Below the pieces are notes generated by a model. It made no database searches, was not told the origin of the DNA, and saw only the letters and a program-made list of their open reading frames with translations. 64,000 nt of DNA, from NCBI RefSeq assembly GCF_001423245.1, contig NZ_LMOH01000003.1, positions 1,163-65,162 on the forward strand. The letters are read 5' to 3'. Positions 46,991 to 57,012 of this stretch are shown here, in pieces; the stretch's first letter is position 1, and each line of letters opens with the position of its first letter. A program made the translations under genes and the position numbers. This DNA is from Aureimonas sp. Leaf324 (GTDB taxonomy: Bacteria; Pseudomonadota; Alphaproteobacteria; Rhizobiales; Rhizobiaceae).

Positions 46991-47191
46991 GGTCGACTTG
47001 GGGACATTCGAGGGGGTTTGCGGTTCGTTAACCATAACGGTGGCCGGCGTGGCGACCGTGCAACGGTTTTGTGATTCCTAAACGGAATCCGTCCAGTTTG
47101 GTTGAACGGCTCCGTAAAGCCGATAGAAACGCACGGGCATGCCGAGTCTCGCACTCGTGCCATCGGCGGAATGAGAAAAGGTAGTAGCCCT

Positions 47192-49609
47192 ATGCAGGCT
47201 GGATCGAAGCTTTTGAACGCCCTGTCGGCGGCGGCTCTTTCGTCCACGGTTCTGGCAGCTTCGGTCATCACCCTTGAGCTTGGGACCATGCCCCAAGCTT
47301 TCGCCGCTGTGGTCAACCGAATCGAGGTGCGCGGCAATCAGCGCGTCGACGCCGAAACCGTTCGCAACGTGGCGCAGATCAAGGCCGGGCAGAACGTCTC
47401 CGACGCCGATGTCGACGCCGCAGTGACCCGCCTCTTCGGCACCGGCCTCTTCTCCGACGTGCGCGCCCGCCAGTCCGGAGGCTCCCTGATCATCGAGGTC
47501 GACGAGAACCAGATCGTCGGCGAGGTGATCTTCCAGGGCAACAACAAGATCAAGAACGAGCAGCTCGCCGCGACCGTCCAGACCGCGACGCGCGAGCCGT
47601 ACAACGCCTCGACGGCGCAGGCCGACGTCGACGCGATCCGCGCCGCCTACACCCGCATCGGCCGCTCCGACGCCGCCGTCTCGGTTCGCACGGTTCCGGC
47701 CGACGGCAACCGCGTGAACGTCGTGTTCGACATTCAGGAAGGCGATCGCACTCGCGTCGAGAGCATCAACTTCGTCGGCAACAACGCCTTCGGTGACGGC
47801 CGCCTGAAGGAAGTGATCTCGCTGCGTGAGTCGGGCATCTTCAGCTTCCTGCAGCGCAACGACATCTACGACGAGGACCGCCTGCGCGCCGACGAGGAGG
47901 CGCTGCGTCGCTTCTACTTCAACCGCGGCTACGCCGACTTCCGCATCGTCTCCTCGGTGGCCGAGCTCGATGCGACGAAGAACCAGTACTTCATCACCAT
48001 CACGGTCGACGAAGGCGAGCGCTACGCCTACGGCAACATCAACATCGATTCGACCGTTCCGGGCATCGATGGCGAGACGCTCCGCAGCGAACTCAAGACC
48101 AAGACCGGTGACGTCTACAGCGCCGAGCAGATCGAAGAGTCGCTCGTCTCGCTGACCAACGCCGTCGCCAATCGCGGCTATGCCTTCGCGCAGGTCACCC
48201 CGCGCGGCGACCGCGACTTCGCCAACAACACGATCTCGATCGACTACGTCATCGACCAGGGTCCTCGCGCCTATGTCGAGCGAATCGAGGTCCGGGGCAA
48301 CACGAAGACGCGCGACTACGTCATCCGGCGCGAGTTCGACGTGTCCGAAGGCGACGCCTTCAACCAGGTTCTGGTGCAGCGCGCCAAGAAGCGCCTCGAA
48401 GGCCTGCGCTTCTTCAAGACGGTGAACGTCTCGACCGCCCCGGGCAGCCAGCCAGACCGCGTCGTCGTGATCGTGCAGGTCGACGAGCAGTCGACCGGCG
48501 AGTTCTCGGTCGGCGGCGGCTACACGACGGGCGGCGAGAACGCAGGTCCGGTGGCCGAGGTCAGTATCACCGAGCGCAACTTCCTCGGTCGCGGCCAGTT
48601 CGTGAAGGTGTCTGCGGGCTTCGGCGAGGAGACCCGCAGCTACAACCTCTCGTTCACGGAGCCCTACTTCCTCGGTCGCCGCCTTGCGGCAGGCTTCGAC
48701 ATCTACCGCACCGAGAATTCGTCCTCGACGGCCTACGACATCACGCGCACGGGCGGTGCCCTGCGTCTGGCCGCCCCGATCACGCAGGATCTGACGGCTC
48801 AGATCGCCTACAACTACAAGGAAGAGACGTTCGGCGATAAGCAGGGCATCCTGCAGCGCGACGCCTTCGGCAACCCAATCGTCGCCAACGGCGCCTTCCA
48901 GTATGCGACCTGCGCCAACTCCGTCACGGCGCCGCTCTATACGCTATCGCCGATCATCAACCAGGCGATCTGCGACAGCCCCTACACCACGTCGTCGATC
49001 TCCTACGCTCTGACCTACAACACGCTGGACAACCAGCAGGACCCGCGCAACGGCATCTTCGCGCAGGTCGGTCAGGAAGTGGCGGGTCTTGGCGGAGACG
49101 CACAGTTCATCCGCACCACCGGCCGCGGGTCCTGGTTCAGCCTCCTGTCGGAAGAGTACGATGTCGTCGGTCAGTTGAGCGGCGGCGCCGGTAACGTCTC
49201 GGCGCTCGGCGACGATCTGCGGGTGTTCGACAACTTCTTCAAGGGCCAGGACATCGTCCGCGGGTTCAAGTACCAGGGCCTCGGCCCGCGCCAGAACGGG
49301 GTGGCGATCGGCGGCACGAATTACGTGAACGCCTCCGCCGAAGCGACCTTCCCGCTGCCGCTGGTCTCGCGCGACTTCGGGTTCCGCGGTGCCGCCTTCG
49401 CGGATGCCGGTTCGCTTTGGGGTGTGGACAACGTCGGCAGCCAGTTGGGCATCGAGGGCGACGACTTCGCTCTGCGCGCGTCGGCCGGTGTCGGCCTCAT
49501 CTGGGCTTCGCCTTTCGGTCCGCTGCGGGTCAACTACGCCATTCCGCTGGCGAAGGAAGACTACGATCGTACGCAGGAGTTCTCGTTCGGCTTCTCGTCG
49601 CGCTTCTGA
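47192..49609 (+). CDS. bamA: Outer membrane protein assembly factor BamA
   Basis: The Omp85 core of the BAM complex (805 residues), which folds beta-barrel proteins into the outer membrane. A signal peptide (ALSAAALSSTVLAAS, cleaved near AFA|AVV) is followed by five POTRA domains (about residues 42-440, first VVNRIEVRGNQRVDAETVRN) and a 16-strand barrel ending in Phe (FSFGFSSRF), the BAM recognition signal. Start ATG 47192 matches relatives; 47171 is possible. No ompH/skp follows, as usual in Rhizobiales. Confidence 0.97.
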   Translation: MQAGSKLLNALSAAALSSTVLAASVITLELGTMPQAFAAVVNRIEVRGNQRVDAETVRNVAQIKAGQNVSDADVDAAVTRLFGTGLFSDVRARQSGGSLIIEVDENQIVGEVIFQGNNKIKNEQLAATVQTATREPYNASTAQADVDAIRAAYTRIGRSDAAVSVRTVPADGNRVNVVFDIQEGDRTRVESINFVGNNAFGDGRLKEVISLRESGIFSFLQRNDIYDEDRLRADEEALRRFYFNRGYADFRIVSSVAELDATKNQYFITITVDEGERYAYGNINIDSTVPGIDGETLRSELKTKTGDVYSAEQIEESLVSLTNAVANRGYAFAQVTPRGDRDFANNTISIDYVIDQGPRAYVERIEVRGNTKTRDYVIRREFDVSEGDAFNQVLVQRAKKRLEGLRFFKTVNVSTAPGSQPDRVVVIVQVDEQSTGEFSVGGGYTTGGENAGPVAEVSITERNFLGRGQFVKVSAGFGEETRSYNLSFTEPYFLGRRLAAGFDIYRTENSSSTAYDITRTGGALRLAAPITQDLTAQIAYNYKEETFGDKQGILQRDAFGNPIVANGAFQYATCANSVTAPLYTLSPIINQAICDSPYTTSSISYALTYNTLDNQQDPRNGIFAQVGQEVAGLGGDAQFIRTTGRGSWFSLLSEEYDVVGQLSGGAGNVSALGDDLRVFDNFFKGQDIVRGFKYQGLGPRQNGVAIGGTNYVNASAEATFPLPLVSRDFGFRGAAFADAGSLWGVDNVGSQLGIEGDDFALRASAGVGLIWASPFGPLRVNYAIPLAKEDYDRTQEFSFGFSSRF

Positions 49610-49630
49610 GCGGCGAAAGACAAGGCTCGG

Positions 49631-50698
49631 ATGGCCAGTTCGTTCTTTCAGCTCGGCAGGGGCATGACCCTTGCCGAGCTTTCCTCTGTCTGCGCGGCGG
49701 CGGTCGATCCCCAGTTCGCCGACCGGACCGTTCGCAGCATCGCGTCGCTGGATCAGGCGGGACCTGAGGACGTCAGCTTCTTCGATACGCTTCGGTACGA
49801 AGCGGCGTTAAGGGGGACGCGGGCCGCAGCGGTCATCACCGCCCCGCGCTTTGCCGCGCAGGTGCCGGACGGTGTCATCGCGATCATCGCCAAACGTCCG
49901 GCTATCGCATTCGCACTGGCGGGCAGGGCGCTCTACCCGGGCGCCCTGAAGCCGGGCACGAGTTTCTCTTCGGGTGCCGTGTCCGATCAGGCCAGCGTTC
50001 ACCCCTCGGCTCGTCTGGAAGCCGAGGTCACGGTGGAACCGTTCGCCGTCATCGGACCCGATGTCGCCATCGGCGCCGGTACGGTGATCGGCAGTGGGGC
50101 GGTGATCGCGACCGGCTGTCAGATCGGACGAAACTGCAGCATCGGCCCGCACGTCAGCATCCAGCATGCGCTGGTGGGCAACAACGTCATCCTGCATCCG
50201 GGCGTGCGGATTGGGCAGGACGGTTTCGGCTACGTTCCGGGTCCGGAGGGGTTGCTCAAGCAAGTCCAGATCGGTCGCGTCATCCTGCAGGATCACGTCG
50301 AGGTCGGCGCCAACACGACGATCGATCGGGGCGCGGTTCGTGATACGGTTGTGGGCGAGGGAACGAAGATCGACAATCTCGTCCAGGTCGCCCACAACGT
50401 GGTGATCGGGCGGCATTGCGTGATCGTGGGGCAGGTCGGCATTGCCGGCAGCGTGACCATCGGAAACGGTGTGTCGATCGGTGGCCAGACAGGCTTCAAC
50501 GGTCATGTCACGGTGGGCGACGGCGCGCAGATTGCCGGAGTGAGCGTCGTTACAGGTGATGTTCCAGCCGGCGCGCGCTGGGGCGGCGTACCGGCGCGGC
50601 CCGTCAAGGATTGGTTGCGGCACATGGCATCATTGCGTGGGTCGCCGAGGGAAAAGCAGAAGACGGCGGGTGGAGATGACGGAAACGACGACGCTTGA
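49631..50698 (+). CDS. lpxD: UDP-3-O-(3-hydroxymyristoyl)glucosamine N-acyltransferase
   Basis: Third enzyme of lipid A synthesis (355 residues), adding the N-linked acyl chain. The N-terminal uridine-binding domain is followed by a left-handed beta helix of hexapeptide repeats (about residues 110-320, such as [20 protein letters not shown]) with the catalytic-type His in [12 protein letters not shown]. It overlaps fabZ by 23 bases. Confidence 0.97.
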   Translation: MASSFFQLGRGMTLAELSSVCAAAVDPQFADRTVRSIASLDQAGPEDVSFFDTLRYEAALRGTRAAAVITAPRFAAQVPDGVIAIIAKRPAIAFALAGRALYPGALKPGTSFSSGAVSDQASVHPSARLEAEVTVEPFAVIGPDVAIGAGTVIGSGAVIATGCQIGRNCSIGPHVSIQHALVGNNVILHPGVRIGQDGFGYVPGPEGLLKQVQIGRVILQDHVEVGANTTIDRGAVRDTVVGEGTKIDNLVQVAHNVVIGRHCVIVGQVGIAGSVTIGNGVSIGGQTGFNGHVTVGDGAQIAGVSVVTGDVPAGARWGGVPARPVKDWLRHMASLRGSPREKQKTAGGDDGNDDA

Positions 50699-51140
50699 AA
50701 GCCTCGATATCCTGGGCATCCTGAAGCTTCTTCCGCACCGCTACCCGTTCCTGCTCGTCGACCGGATCGTCGACATCGATGCGGATCGCAGTGCGCGCGG
50801 GCTGAAGAACGTGACGGCCAACGAACCCCATTTCCAGGGCCACTTCCCGGATTACCCGGTCATGCCCGGCGTTCTGATCATCGAGGGCATGGCGCAGACG
50901 GCCGGCGCCATCTGCCAGAAGGCGACCGGCGGCGACGCGAATTCGATCGTCTACTTCATGACGATCGACGGTGCGAAGTTCCGCAAGCCCGTGGTGCCTG
51001 GCGACCTTCTCGAATACCACGTCACCCAGACGAAGAAGCGCGGCAACATCTGGAAGTTCGACTGCGCCGGCATCGTCAACGGCTCGAAGGTGGCGGAAGC
51101 CACGATCAGCGCGATGCTGGTTCCCGGCGACGCGAAGTGA
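50676..51140 (+). CDS. fabZ: 3-hydroxyacyl-[acyl-carrier-protein] dehydratase
   Basis: Dehydrates 3-hydroxyacyl-ACP in fatty acid elongation (154 residues), competing with LpxA and LpxD for hydroxyacyl-ACP. The [15 protein letters not shown] motif, catalytic His in [14 protein letters not shown] and Glu in [10 protein letters not shown] are present. ATG 50676 lies within lpxD; its stop overlaps the lpxA GTG (GTGA). Confidence 0.97.
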   Translation: MTETTTLESLDILGILKLLPHRYPFLLVDRIVDIDADRSARGLKNVTANEPHFQGHFPDYPVMPGVLIIEGMAQTAGAICQKATGGDANSIVYFMTIDGAKFRKPVVPGDLLEYHVTQTKKRGNIWKFDCAGIVNGSKVAEATISAMLVPGDAK

Positions 51141-51946
51141 GCGGCCCCTACACCATCCATCCGTCTTCGATCGTCGAGGACGGGGCTGAGATCGGCGAGG
51201 GCTGCGAGATCGGTCCGTTCTGCACGATCGGGCCGAATGTGGTGCTCGGGGCCGGCGCGCGGCTGAAGTCGCATGTCGTTCTCGCGGGTAACACCACCAT
51301 CGGAGAGGGCGCGCGCATCCACCCGTTCGCCTCGATCGGCAACGAGCCGCAGCACCTGAAGTATATGGGCGAGGACACGCGCCTCGTGATCGGCAAGAAC
51401 TGCCTGATCCGTGAACAGGTCACCATGAATCCCGGAACGGTTCAGGGACTGTCCGAAACCCGCGTCGGCGACAATTGTGCCTTCTTCACCGGCGCGCATG
51501 TCGCGCATGACTGCGTGATCGGCGACAATGTGACGCTGATCAACAACGTCATGCTGGCGGGCCATTGCGTGGTCGGCGACTTCGCGACGATCGCGGGCGG
51601 TTCGGGCATCCACCAGTTCACCCGCATCGGGCACCACGCCTATGTCGGCGGTCTGGCCGCCGTCGAGGGCGACGTCATTCCGTTCGGCATGGTGCTGGGC
51701 AACCGCGCCTATCTCAGCGGCCTGAACGTCATCGGCATGAAGCGCGCCGGCTTCAACCGCGACGCGATCCGCAACGTTCGTAAGGCGTACCGGATGCTGT
51801 TCTCCGACGATCTCACGTTCCGCGAGAATCTCGACGAGGTGGAGACCGAGTATCCGAACGATCCGCTCGTGCAGGATCTTCTGGGTTTCATTCGGGCCGG
51901 CGGCGATCGGGCCATCTGCTTCCCGCGCAGCGTTCGGCCGAATTGA
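51137..51946 (+). CDS. lpxA: UDP-N-acetylglucosamine O-acyltransferase
   Basis: First enzyme of lipid A synthesis (269 residues). A hexapeptide-repeat beta helix fills the N-terminal two thirds (from [20 protein letters not shown]), with the catalytic His in [13 protein letters not shown] and the C-terminal helical domain ([20 protein letters not shown]). GTG start overlapping the fabZ stop. Confidence 0.97.
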   Translation: MSGPYTIHPSSIVEDGAEIGEGCEIGPFCTIGPNVVLGAGARLKSHVVLAGNTTIGEGARIHPFASIGNEPQHLKYMGEDTRLVIGKNCLIREQVTMNPGTVQGLSETRVGDNCAFFTGAHVAHDCVIGDNVTLINNVMLAGHCVVGDFATIAGGSGIHQFTRIGHHAYVGGLAAVEGDVIPFGMVLGNRAYLSGLNVIGMKRAGFNRDAIRNVRKAYRMLFSDDLTFRENLDEVETEYPNDPLVQDLLGFIRAGGDRAICFPRSVRPN

Positions 51947-52821
51947 ACGCAGTGAGCGCCGGACCAAGGGGATCGCCCATCGGGATCATCGCGGCGGGCG
52001 GAGTCCTTCCGCGGCTGGTGGTGGAGGCGGCGCTTGGCGCGGGTCTCTCCCCCGTGATCATCGCGATCGCCGATGGCTTGCGGCAGGACTGGCCAGGCCT
52101 TCCCGTCGTCCGGTTGCCGTGGTCGAAGACCGGCGATGTCTTTCGATGCCTCGCCGGATATTCGGTTCGACGCGTCGTGTTCTGCGGCACGATTTCGGTC
52201 CGGCCCGACTACCGCTCGATGATTCCGAGCCTTCGAACCCTCATGCTCATGCCCGAGCTTCTGCGCATGGTGCGGGGAGGCGATGACAGCCTGCTGCGGG
52301 CGGTCGCGAGCCTGTTCGAGCGCCGCGGGATCGAGGTCGTGTCGGTGCACTCGATCCTGCACGATGTTCTGACCCCGGACGGAACGTTGACGCGGCAATC
52401 TCCCGGTGAGGCGGAACAGCTTGCCCTGCGACGCGCCGAAGCAGCGGCTACGGAAATCGGCCGGCTCGATATCGGTCAGGCCGTGGTCGCATCGCCGGAT
52501 CGGATCATCGCCGTCGAGGGGATCGAGGGCACGCAAGCCATGCTGGCGCGCGTCGGAGACCTGAAGGCGCGCGGGCGCATCGGACGCGGCGAACCCTGCG
52601 TGCTCTTCAAGGCCTTCAAGCCGCAGCAGGACGAGCGCTTCGACCTTCCGAGCATCGGAACGGAAACGATCGACCAGGCGGCCGCCGCCGGCCTGCGCGG
52701 TATCGGTCTGACGGCGGGCCGGTCGCTCATCCTGGAGGCCGGACGCGTCGTCGAGGCGGCCGATGCGAAGAGCCTGTTCGTGACCGGTCTGTCCACCTCG
52801 GCCCAGGTTCAGTCGTCATGA
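51943..52821 (+). CDS. lpxI: UDP-2,3-diacylglucosamine pyrophosphatase LpxI
   Basis: Hydrolyses UDP-2,3-diacylglucosamine to lipid X (292 residues). This is the LpxI (DUF1009) type found in alphaproteobacteria instead of LpxH. Recognisable: PIGIIAAGGVLPRLVVEAAL, VDSH-like EVVSVHSILHDVL, and the Gly/Asp-rich C-terminal domain with GIEGTQAMLARVGDL. Start is either TTG 51943 (overlapping the lpxA stop as TTGA) or GTG 51952. Coupled to lpxB by ATGA. Confidence 0.94.
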   Translation: MNAVSAGPRGSPIGIIAAGGVLPRLVVEAALGAGLSPVIIAIADGLRQDWPGLPVVRLPWSKTGDVFRCLAGYSVRRVVFCGTISVRPDYRSMIPSLRTLMLMPELLRMVRGGDDSLLRAVASLFERRGIEVVSVHSILHDVLTPDGTLTRQSPGEAEQLALRRAEAAATEIGRLDIGQAVVASPDRIIAVEGIEGTQAMLARVGDLKARGRIGRGEPCVLFKAFKPQQDERFDLPSIGTETIDQAAAAGLRGIGLTAGRSLILEAGRVVEAADAKSLFVTGLSTSAQVQSS

Positions 52822-53993
52822 AGGTGGCCTTCGTTCTCGGAGAAGACTCGGCGGACCGAATCGGCGCCGATCTCCTGCGTCATCTGAAACGGCAGGCGCC
52901 GGGCGAGGTCGTCGCGATCGGGCTCGGCGGACCGGCGATGCGCGGCGAAGGACTCCAGTCGCTCTTCGACATCGAGGAACTTTCGATCATCGGGGTCGGC
53001 GCGATCCTCGCCCGTCTGCCGAAGCTTCTCGGCCGTCTCAATCAGACGATCGCCTTCCTTCGCGCCGAGCGCCCCGATGTGATCGTGACGATCGACAGCT
53101 TTACCTTCACCAATCGGGTCGCCGCGAAACTTCGTCCCTCGCTGCCGGATACGGTCTTCGTCAATGTCGTGCCCCCGGCCATCTGGGCCTATCGCCCGGA
53201 TCGCGCGGCCAAGCTGTCGAAGGCTGTCGACAGGACCCTGTGTCTGTTTCCCTTCGAGCCCGAAGCCGTGCAGCGTCATGGTGGACCGCCGGCGACCTAC
53301 ATCGGCCATCCGATCATGGCCGATCCCCATATCGCCGACATTCTCGAACGGGATCGGACCAACGGATTGCGGACGCCGTCCACATCTCTGACGCTTGTGA
53401 TCCTGCCGGGGTCGCGACGCGGCGAGATCACGCGGCTGATGGACGACTTCGGTCGCACCTTCGCCGATCTCTCCCGGCGACTGCCGAACCTGCGCGGCGT
53501 GCTGCCGGCGGTCTCCCGCGTCCGGCCTCTGATTGAGGAGAAACTGCAAACCTGGTCCGTTCGGCCAGAGGTCGTGGAGGGCGAGGAGGCCAAATGGCGC
53601 GCCTTCGCCGCGGCCGACGCGGCGCTGGCCGCCTCGGGCACGGTCGCGCTGGAGCTGTCGCTGGCCGCCGTGCCGATGGTCCTCGCCTATCGGCTCGACC
53701 CCGTGTCCTATCGTCTGCGCCATTTGATGACCGGGTGGACTGCCGCACTGCCGAACTTCGTGGCCGGGCATCCTCTCGTTCCCGAGCATTTTCACGAGAC
53801 GATCCAGCCGGAGCACCTTGCGCGTCGTCTGGAACGGTTGATGACGCCGACGCCCGAGCGCGCCGCGCAGATGGCGGGCTTCGAGGCGATCCGATCGGCC
53901 ATGACCGTGCCGGAGCCGCCCGGGGCAGCGGCGGCCCGGATCATTCTTGATCTGGTCGCCCAAAAGAAGACGGGCGCCGAAGCGCCCGTCTGA
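52818..53993 (+). CDS. lpxB: Lipid-A-disaccharide synthase
   Basis: A GT-B glycosyltransferase (family GT19, 391 residues) condensing lipid X with UDP-diacylglucosamine. Seen: an N-terminal GEDSADRIGADLL, the VDSF-like VIVTIDSFTFTNRVA, and the AALAASGTVALELSLAAVPM donor-binding region. The last residues (KKTGAEAPV) are encoded by the stem of a terminator hairpin. Final gene of the rpsB-to-lpxB run. Confidence 0.96.
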   Translation: MKVAFVLGEDSADRIGADLLRHLKRQAPGEVVAIGLGGPAMRGEGLQSLFDIEELSIIGVGAILARLPKLLGRLNQTIAFLRAERPDVIVTIDSFTFTNRVAAKLRPSLPDTVFVNVVPPAIWAYRPDRAAKLSKAVDRTLCLFPFEPEAVQRHGGPPATYIGHPIMADPHIADILERDRTNGLRTPSTSLTLVILPGSRRGEITRLMDDFGRTFADLSRRLPNLRGVLPAVSRVRPLIEEKLQTWSVRPEVVEGEEAKWRAFAAADAALAASGTVALELSLAAVPMVLAYRLDPVSYRLRHLMTGWTAALPNFVAGHPLVPEHFHETIQPEHLARRLERLMTPTPERAAQMAGFEAIRSAMTVPEPPGAAAARIILDLVAQKKTGAEAPV

Positions 53994-54000
53994 TCATTTT
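53969..54000. terminator. Terminator hairpin at the lpxB/gltA convergence
   Basis: GACGGGCGC (53969-53977) pairs with GCGCCCGTC (53982-53990), loop CGAA, inside the end of lpxB; TGATCATTTT follows. On the other strand the stem is followed by TTCTTTTG, so it may also serve gltA, which ends at 54015. The hairpin is fully coding for lpxB. Confidence 0.7.
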
Positions 54001-54014
54001 CGGGAAGAACCCGT

Positions 54015-55304
54015 TCAGCCGCGGGCGTCCACCGGCGTGTAATCGCGCTGTGCGGCGCCCGTGTAGAGCTGGCGCGGGCGACCGATGCGCTGGTGAGGAT
54101 CCTCGATCATCTCCTTCCACTGCGCGATCCAGCCGACCGTGCGCGCCACCGCGAAGAGCACGGTGAACATTTCCGTCGGGAAGCCGAGCGCCTTCAGCGT
54201 GATGCCCGAATAGAAGTCGACATTCGGGTAGAGCTTCTTCTCGACGAAGTACGGATCGTGCAGCGCGATCTGCTCTAGTTCCATCGCGACTTCGAGCAGC
54301 GGATCGTCCTTGATGCCGAGCTCCGTCAGCACCTCGTGACAGGTCTGCTGCATGATCTTGGCGCGCGGGTCGTAGTTCTTGTAGACCCGGTGACCGAAGC
54401 CCATCAGGCGGAACGGATCGTTCTTGTCCTTGGCGCGCGCGATGAATTCCGGAATGCGGTCCTTGGTGCCGATTTCCGCCAGCATGTTGAGCGCCGCCTC
54501 GTTGGCGCCGCCATGGGCCGGACCCCACAGGCAGGCGATGCCGGCCGCGATGCACGCGAACGGATTGGCGCCCGACGAACCGGCGAGACGCACGGTCGAG
54601 GTCGAGGCGTTCTGCTCGTGGTCGGCATGGAGCGTGAAGATGCGGTCCATGGCGCGCGCGAGCACCGGGTTGATCTGGTAGGGCTCGCAGGGCACCGCGA
54701 AGCACATATGCAGGAAGTTTTCCGCGTAGGAGAGGTCGTTGCGCGGGTAAACGAACGGCTGACCGATGTGGTACTTGTAGGCCATGGCGGCCAGCGTCGG
54801 CGTCTTCGCGATCATCCGGATCGAGGCAACCATGCGCTGGTGCGGGTCCGCGATGTCGGTCGAGTCGTGGTAGAAGGCCGACAGGGCGCCGACCGAGCCG
54901 ACCATCACGGCCATCGGATGCGCGTCGCGGCGGAAGCCGGTGTAGAAGCGCGACATCTGCTCATGCACCATGGTGTGGCGCGTCACGCGGTAGGTGAAGT
55001 CGTTCATCTCAGCCGCGGTCGGCAGTTCGCCGTAGAGCAGGAGATAGCAGGTCTCGAGGAAGTTGCCGCGCTCGGCGAGCTGGTCGATCGGATAGCCCCG
55101 ATGGAGGAGGACGCCTTCGTCGCCGTCGATGAAGGTGATCTTCGACTCGCAGGAAGCGGTGGACGTGAAACCGGGATCGTAGGTGAAGAGCCCAGTATCC
55201 TTGTAGAGCGCCGCGATGTCGACAACATCGGGACCGATCGTCCCGTGGCGCAGCTTCAGCTCGGTTTCCTTCGGGCCCAAGGTCAGTTTCGCCGAATCGG
55301 TCAT
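54015..55304 (-). CDS. gltA: Citrate synthase
   Basis: Condenses oxaloacetate and acetyl-CoA, entry to the TCA cycle (429 residues, the type II hexameric, NADH-sensitive proteobacterial form by length). The catalytic residues lie in [24 protein letters not shown], the [14 protein letters not shown] loop and [12 protein letters not shown] 55304 with AAGGGGAA upstream gives the family start [10 protein letters not shown]. It lies downstream of gltX on the same strand with a 139-base gap, so probably has its own promoter. Confidence 0.98.
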   Translation of the reverse strand: MTDSAKLTLGPKETELKLRHGTIGPDVVDIAALYKDTGLFTYDPGFTSTASCESKITFIDGDEGVLLHRGYPIDQLAERGNFLETCYLLLYGELPTAAEMNDFTYRVTRHTMVHEQMSRFYTGFRRDAHPMAVMVGSVGALSAFYHDSTDIADPHQRMVASIRMIAKTPTLAAMAYKYHIGQPFVYPRNDLSYAENFLHMCFAVPCEPYQINPVLARAMDRIFTLHADHEQNASTSTVRLAGSSGANPFACIAAGIACLWGPAHGGANEAALNMLAEIGTKDRIPEFIARAKDKNDPFRLMGFGHRVYKNYDPRAKIMQQTCHEVLTELGIKDDPLLEVAMELEQIALHDPYFVEKKLYPNVDFYSGITLKALGFPTEMFTVLFAVARTVGWIAQWKEMIEDPHQRIGRPRQLYTGAAQRDYTPVDARG

Positions 55305-55443
55305 TCGTTCCCCTTCTGGATGTCCGCCGGGCCATGCCCGGCGGGAGCCGATCGGCAGGGAATGCGCCGAGCGCACGTTCGATGCCGATGTCGTACGGAA
55401 TTATTGCACCGCACTCCCTTAAGCGCCAGTGCAGGCCATGGGT

Positions 55444-56865
55444 TCATGCAGCCTGATCGCGCAGCCTGGCCAATGTTTCATCACGTCCCAGCACGTCGAG
55501 CACGTCGAAGACGCCGGGCGAGGTGGTCTTGCCGGTGAGGGCTGCGCGCAGCGGCTGTGCAGCCTTGCCGAGCTTCAGCCCCTCGCGTTCGGCGTAGTCG
55601 CGCACCGCCGCCTCGATCGTGGCTGCGTTCCACTCCGGCAGCGATTCCAACCCCGGAAGCAGGCCGGAAACGACCTCGCGGCCGCCGCCCCCCAGGATTT
55701 CCTCGGCCTTCGGGTCGATCGGAAGCGGACGGGCGGCGAAGAGGTACGCCGCGCTCTCGGTCAGTTCGACCAGCGTCTTGGCGCGCTCCTTCAGGCCGGG
55801 CATGGCGCGCAGGAGGCGATCGCGCACGACGTCGTCCGGTGCGGACCGCAGGATGGCACCGTTGGGAAGATGGTCGCGCACGTCCATCAACTGGTCGACG
55901 AGCTCGCCGTCGCCGCTCATGCGGATCCAGTGTCCGTTGACCGCATCGAGCTTGGCGAAGTCGAATCGGGCCGCGCCCCGATTGACGTCATCGATGTCGA
56001 ACCAGGCGATCATGTCCTCTGGCGAGATGATCTCCTCGTCGCCGTGGCTCCAGCCGAGACGCACAAGATAGTTCTTCAGGCCGACCGGCAGATAGCCCAT
56101 TTCGCGATAGGCCTCGACGCCCAGCGCGCCGTGACGCTTCGAAAGCTTGGCGCCGTCCGCACCGTGAATCAGCGGGATATGCGCGAAGACCGGCACGTCC
56201 CAGCCCATCGCCCGGTAGATCAGCGTCTGGCGGCCTGCATTCGTCAGGTGGTCGTCGCCGCGGATGATGTGCGTGACACCCATATCGTGATCGTCGACGA
56301 CCACCGCGTGCATATAGGTCGGCGTGCCGTCGGACCGCAGCAGAATGAAATCGTCGAGATCCTTGTTGGGGAAGCGAACTTCGCCCTGGACACGGTCCTG
56401 AACCACGGTCTCGCCGTCGAGCGGCGCCTTGATGCGGATCACCGGCTTGACCCCGGCCGGCGCCTCCGACGGATCGCGGTCGCGCCAGCGGCCGTCGTAG
56501 CGCGGCGGCCGCTTCTCGGCCTTGGCCTTCTCGCGCATCTCGTCGAGTTCGGCGGGCGAGGCGTAGCAGTAATAGGCCTTGCCGGCGGCGACGAGCTCCT
56601 CGGCGACCTCGCGATGGCGCGGGGCGCGCTCGAACTGCGAGACCGGCGGCTCGTCGGCGTCGAGGCCCAGCCAGTGAAGGCCCTCAATGATCGCCTTGAC
56701 CGCTGGTTCGGTCGAGCGCTCGCGGTCCGTATCCTCGATCCGTAGCAGCATCTTGCCGCCCGTCTTGCGCGCATACAGCCAGTTGAAGAGCGCCGTGCGC
56801 GCGCCGCCGATGTGAAGATAGCCTGTCGGCGACGGTGCGAACCGGGTTACGACGCGGTCGGTCAT
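55444..56865 (-). CDS. gltX: Glutamate--tRNA ligase
   Basis: Class I aminoacyl-tRNA synthetase (473 residues). HIGH-type motif [18 protein letters not shown] at the N-terminus, KLSKRHG in the middle, and the anticodon-binding C-terminal region. Many alphaproteobacteria have two GluRS genes and no GlnRS, so misacylation of tRNA-Gln by one paralogue is possible; which role this copy has cannot be read off. Confidence 0.96.
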   Translation of the reverse strand: MTDRVVTRFAPSPTGYLHIGGARTALFNWLYARKTGGKMLLRIEDTDRERSTEPAVKAIIEGLHWLGLDADEPPVSQFERAPRHREVAEELVAAGKAYYCYASPAELDEMREKAKAEKRPPRYDGRWRDRDPSEAPAGVKPVIRIKAPLDGETVVQDRVQGEVRFPNKDLDDFILLRSDGTPTYMHAVVVDDHDMGVTHIIRGDDHLTNAGRQTLIYRAMGWDVPVFAHIPLIHGADGAKLSKRHGALGVEAYREMGYLPVGLKNYLVRLGWSHGDEEIISPEDMIAWFDIDDVNRGAARFDFAKLDAVNGHWIRMSGDGELVDQLMDVRDHLPNGAILRSAPDDVVRDRLLRAMPGLKERAKTLVELTESAAYLFAARPLPIDPKAEEILGGGGREVVSGLLPGLESLPEWNAATIEAAVRDYAEREGLKLGKAAQPLRAALTGKTTSPGVFDVLDVLGRDETLARLRDQAA

Positions 56866-57012
56866 GGGACGTCCTCAAAGGTGGCATAGCGCCGCCTGCC
56901 GCCGGTTTCGGCGAGACTGCAATGGTCTGTGCAGAGCGGGCGAGACGATGCCTGTCTTTTTCCGAGCGTGGTGTAGCATAGCCCGGAGGCGAGACAAGCG
57001 AAGCGAACCGAC

